The notes below the pieces were generated by a model. That model was not told the origin of the DNA. It was given only the letters and a program-made list of their open reading frames with translations, and did not search any database. 64,000 nucleotides of DNA from Halorubrum sp. CBA1229 (GTDB lineage: Archaea > Halobacteriota > Halobacteria > Halobacteriales > Haloferacaceae): the NCBI RefSeq assembly GCF_003721435.2, contig NZ_CP054585.1, positions 1,240,001 through 1,304,000 of the forward strand, read 5' to 3'. Position numbers and translations under genes: made by a program. Shown here piece by piece: positions 61,537 to 64,000 of this stretch. The stretch's first letter is position 1. Every line of letters begins with the position of its first letter.

Positions 61537-61700
61537 AGTGTACTGATTTCCAGGGATCGTATCGGCATAATAACTGCTGCCCAAATATTACGCGTGATAA
61601 CGCAGTTCGGCGGGAAATCCGTCGGTAGCGCGGGATCGAAGGGACCGGCGGACGCGAGAGCGACCGGTACGTTGACGGGAGTCGCGGCCGCCGGATCGGT

Positions 61701-62507
61701 ATGACCGACGCGTTCGATCGGCTCGGGTACGGGACGTACAAGCTGGCGGACGGCGAGGAGTGCGTCGCCGGGGTCGCCCACGCCCTGGAGACGGGGTACC
61801 GTCACGTCGACACGGCGCAGGGGTACGACAACGAGGCGTCGGTGTCGGCGGGGATCGACCGCACCGACGTCGACCGCGACGAACTGTTCATCGCGACGAA
61901 GCTGTCGACGGACAACCTCTCGTACGACGACGCGACCGCGACCGCGCGGGTGAGCCGCGACCGGCTCGGCGTCGACTCGATCGACCTGCTGTACGTCCAC
62001 TGGCCGATCAACACCTACGACCCCGCGGAGACGCTGCCCGCCCTCGACGACCTCGTCGACGAGGGCGTGGTCGACCGGATCGGGCTCTCGAACTTCCGGC
62101 CCGACCAGCTCGCGGAGGCGATCCACCGGCTCGACCACGACGTGTTCGCCCACCAGGTCGAGTGTCATCCCCTGCTCCAACAGGAGGAGCTGCGCGAGCT
62201 CGCGGCCGAACACGGCCACTGGCTCGTCGCGTACTCGCCGATCGCGCGCAACCGGGTGGCCGACGTGGACGTCCTGCGGGAGGTCGCCGCGAAACACGAC
62301 GCGAGCCCGGCGCAGGTGAGCCTCGCGTGGCTGCTCTCGAAGGAGCGGGTCGCGCCGATCCCGAAGGCCGCCGACTTCGACCACGTCGAGGCGAACTGGG
62401 CAGCGCGCGACATCGACCTCGATCCCGAGGACATCGAGCGGATCGACGCGCTCGACCGCGGCGAGCGAATCGTCGACTTCGACGAGGCGCCGTGGAATCG
62501 GGTGTGA
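61701..62507 (+). CDS. Aldo/keto reductase
   Basis: A 268-residue NAD(P)H-dependent TIM-barrel reductase. The catalytic tetrad is visible: Asp39/Tyr44-type residues in RHVDTAQGYDNEASV, Lys of FIATKLS and His of LLYVHWPI. GLSNFRPDQLAEA and AYSPIARNRV are further family blocks. The cofactor-binding end IPKAADFDHVEANW is present. It is similar in size to 2,5-diketogluconate reductase types. It is divergent from the phototaxis operon; the substrate is unknown. Confidence 0.9.
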   Translation: MTDAFDRLGYGTYKLADGEECVAGVAHALETGYRHVDTAQGYDNEASVSAGIDRTDVDRDELFIATKLSTDNLSYDDATATARVSRDRLGVDSIDLLYVHWPINTYDPAETLPALDDLVDEGVVDRIGLSNFRPDQLAEAIHRLDHDVFAHQVECHPLLQQEELRELAAEHGHWLVAYSPIARNRVADVDVLREVAAKHDASPAQVSLAWLLSKERVAPIPKAADFDHVEANWAARDIDLDPEDIERIDALDRGERIVDFDEAPWNRV

Positions 62508-62680
62508 CCGCGGCCCGTCCGGGCCGAGCGTAGAGGAGCTCCTCGTCCGGCCGTGAGACGGGGGCGCGGCGGAACTGAACGCCGTCCCGCAGCGAACCGA
62601 GACCCTGACGCCCCGTCGGCCGGGGTTTCACTTCCGCTTTCGGGCGCGTTTTTAAAAGGCGTCGGCACGACGTCTCCGGT

Positions 62681-63088
62681 ATGAGCCAGTCCACGTTCGA
62701 CGACGACGACCTGTTCGGCGAGGCGGCCGAAGAGACCCGCGCCGAGGTCGAAGAGCACCTCGCGGCCGCCCGGGGGGAGCTCCCCGACCCGGACGCGGTG
62801 TGGGAGACGGACGCGGACAACGTGCTCGGCGCGCTCAACGGGCTCAAGTCCGCCCTCGACGTCGGCGACGCGATCGACTCCGTCCGGTCGGCGAAGAAGG
62901 CGTACGTGCTCGGCGAGCGCGCCGACGCCTTCGAGGACGCCGACGATTTAAAAGCGGAGATCGAGGAGCTGGAGTCGCTCGTCGGCGACATCGAGAGCGC
63001 CGCCGAGGAGGTCAGCTCGCTCACCGGCACCGTCCCGGCGATCCGCGGGGCGTTGCAGGACGCGGCGGAGGCGGCCGAGGACGAGTAG
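62681..63088 (+). CDS. Conserved coiled-coil haloarchaeal protein (DUF5790-like)
   Basis: A 135-residue, all-helical acidic protein. It begins MSQSTFDDDDLFGEAAEETR, and the middle LPDPDAVWETDADNVLGALNGLKSALD is the recognisable core. Two long helices follow (KKAYVLGERADAF and ADDLKAEIEELESLVGDIESAAEEVSSL). TATA-like TTTTTAAAAGG at 62649-62659 lies 22 bp before the ATG, so it is probably leaderless. Function unknown. Confidence 0.8.
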   Translation: MSQSTFDDDDLFGEAAEETRAEVEEHLAAARGELPDPDAVWETDADNVLGALNGLKSALDVGDAIDSVRSAKKAYVLGERADAFEDADDLKAEIEELESLVGDIESAAEEVSSLTGTVPAIRGALQDAAEAAEDE

Positions 63089-63100
63089 CGTCTCGCGTTT

Positions 63101-63868
63101 TTAAGCGGACTCCCGCTCGACGACCGCCGCCGCGAGCTCCGCCAGTGCGTCGCTCGCGAGGTCGAGGAGCTCCTCGCCGCGCGCCGCGTCGCCGGCGCTC
63201 GGATCGCCGACGACCCCGTTCCCCGTGAACTCGTCCGAGTCGTGCGCGAGGTTCACCCCCGATACCCACTCGCCCCACCGGTCTGCGGCGCCCTCGCGGG
63301 CCTCCTCGGTCCGGTCCTCGCGGACGAGGTCGGGGTTCGTCGCGCGCAGCAGCGCCGTCTCCAGCGGACCGGCGTGGCCCATGTCGCCCGCGTGCTCGCC
63401 GACCGCCTCGAACCAGGTGAACGCGACGGCGTACCCGTCGTGGGCGGAGTCGCGCGAGAACCGACGGGCGACCTCCGCGAGCGCCCCCACGTTGCCGCCG
63501 TGCCCGTTGACGAACACGACTCGGTCGATCCCGTGGTGCGGCAGCGATTCCGCCGCCTCGCGGACGTAGGCCCGGAACGCGTCGGGCGAGACCCACATCG
63601 TCCCGTCGAAGGCGCGGTGCTCCTCGGCGACGCCGACGGGGATCGGCGGGGCGACCGCGACCTCGCCCGTGCGTCCCTCGGACGCGTCGCGGTCGGCGGC
63701 CTCGTCCTCGTACGCCGCCGCGCCCGCCTCCGCGACGGCGACGGCGTCGAGCGTGTCGGTCCCGAGCGGGGCGTGGGGACCGTGCTGTTCGGTGCTGCCG
63801 ACGGGGACGAACGCGACGTCGACGTCGGCGTCGCGCACGTCGGTCCAGGTGGCGTCCGCGAGTCGCAT
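63101..63868 (-). CDS. Creatininase-family amidohydrolase (ArfB-like)
   Basis: A 255-residue zinc or iron amide hydrolase. Metal ligands appear in VGSTEQHGPHAPLGTDT (residues about 23-40), VFVNGHGGNVGAL and GDMGHAGPLETALL. In archaea the family includes ArfB, the deformylase of riboflavin and F420 synthesis, as well as creatininase-like proteins of unknown substrate. Two acidic insertions (AAYEDEAADRDASEGRTG; EEAREGAADRWGEW) are haloarchaeal. No other riboflavin genes are in view, so the assignment stays general. Confidence 0.87.
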   Translation of the reverse strand: MRLADATWTDVRDADVDVAFVPVGSTEQHGPHAPLGTDTLDAVAVAEAGAAAYEDEAADRDASEGRTGEVAVAPPIPVGVAEEHRAFDGTMWVSPDAFRAYVREAAESLPHHGIDRVVFVNGHGGNVGALAEVARRFSRDSAHDGYAVAFTWFEAVGEHAGDMGHAGPLETALLRATNPDLVREDRTEEAREGAADRWGEWVSGVNLAHDSDEFTGNGVVGDPSAGDAARGEELLDLASDALAELAAAVVERESA

Positions 63869-64000
63869 ACGGCCCCCTCGGCGGGACGCGCCGTATAGCC
63901 GACGGTCTTCGGGCGGCGCCGAGTCGGGGCGGCGCTGGGAGGCGACGCGGAGGCGGGACAGCGCAGACGCGGGGCGATCGCCCCGGGGAATTATTCCGCT
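63869..64000. other. Right edge of window, no gene seen
   Basis: This stretch of 132 bp holds the promoter of the creatininase-family gene and GC-rich sequence. AATTATTCCG near the end may begin another promoter. Confidence 0.5.

Overview
This window looks like chromosomal DNA of a haloarchaeon, most like Halorubrum (the genus is an inference from gene content and style, not tested). The DNA is GC-rich. The proteins are strongly acidic, start codons often sit close behind TATA-like boxes, and Tat-type and lipobox signal peptides are common. The core machinery is haloarchaeal: RNA polymerase with split B and A subunits, RPA3 with its partner protein, RPA2, SepF, a doublet histone, and a sensory rhodopsin with its transducer.

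Layout. 0-4.7 kb: pyruvate dehydrogenase E1 genes, a ribbon-helix-helix-like protein, the rpa3 operon and repeat element copy 1. 4.8-11.3 kb: a membrane protein, a circularly permuted peptide-binding lipoprotein coupled to a PAP2 enzyme, a DsbA/FrnE-like protein, thiD and a ZIP transporter. 11.4-20.6 kb: an all-minus secretion/matrix locus. It holds three proteins with SipW-dependent-type signals (two with a von Willebrand A domain nested inside the TasA-like fold), two further Tat-exported proteins, a dedicated S26B signal peptidase, an acidic repeat protein and an unlisted 54-residue membrane peptide. 21.0-23.9 kb: two winged-helix/membrane regulators around repeat element copy 2. 24-30 kb: mutS, sepF, an azf-like glucose-6-phosphate dehydrogenase and small conserved genes. 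30.4-33.1 kb: a cation antiporter with RCK domains, repeat element copy 3, 96-bp tandem repeats and tRNA-Arg. 33.4-37 kb: rpa2, a histone/deacetylase pair and two tRNA-Asp genes. 37.2-47.6 kb: rpoH-rpoB2-rpoB1-rpoA1-rpoA2-nusA, a lipoprotein, rps12 and rps7. 47.8-64 kb: aconitase, a dUTPase-family gene, an IS1341-type remnant, metabolic genes, a fused siroheme decarboxylase, the phototaxis pair, an aldo/keto reductase and a creatininase-family protein.

The least explained signals are two. One is a family of three roughly 380-480 bp elements (two on +, one on -) with the same architecture: a TTTATAAA-like box, a hairpin, an invariant core, a second long hairpin and a 54-57 bp tail module. Both stems differ in sequence between copies but keep their pairing, which is what a structured RNA or structured mobile DNA would do. 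The other is the TasA/SipW-like locus with vWA domains inserted into the filament-protein fold, a plausible metal-dependent surface adhesion or matrix system.
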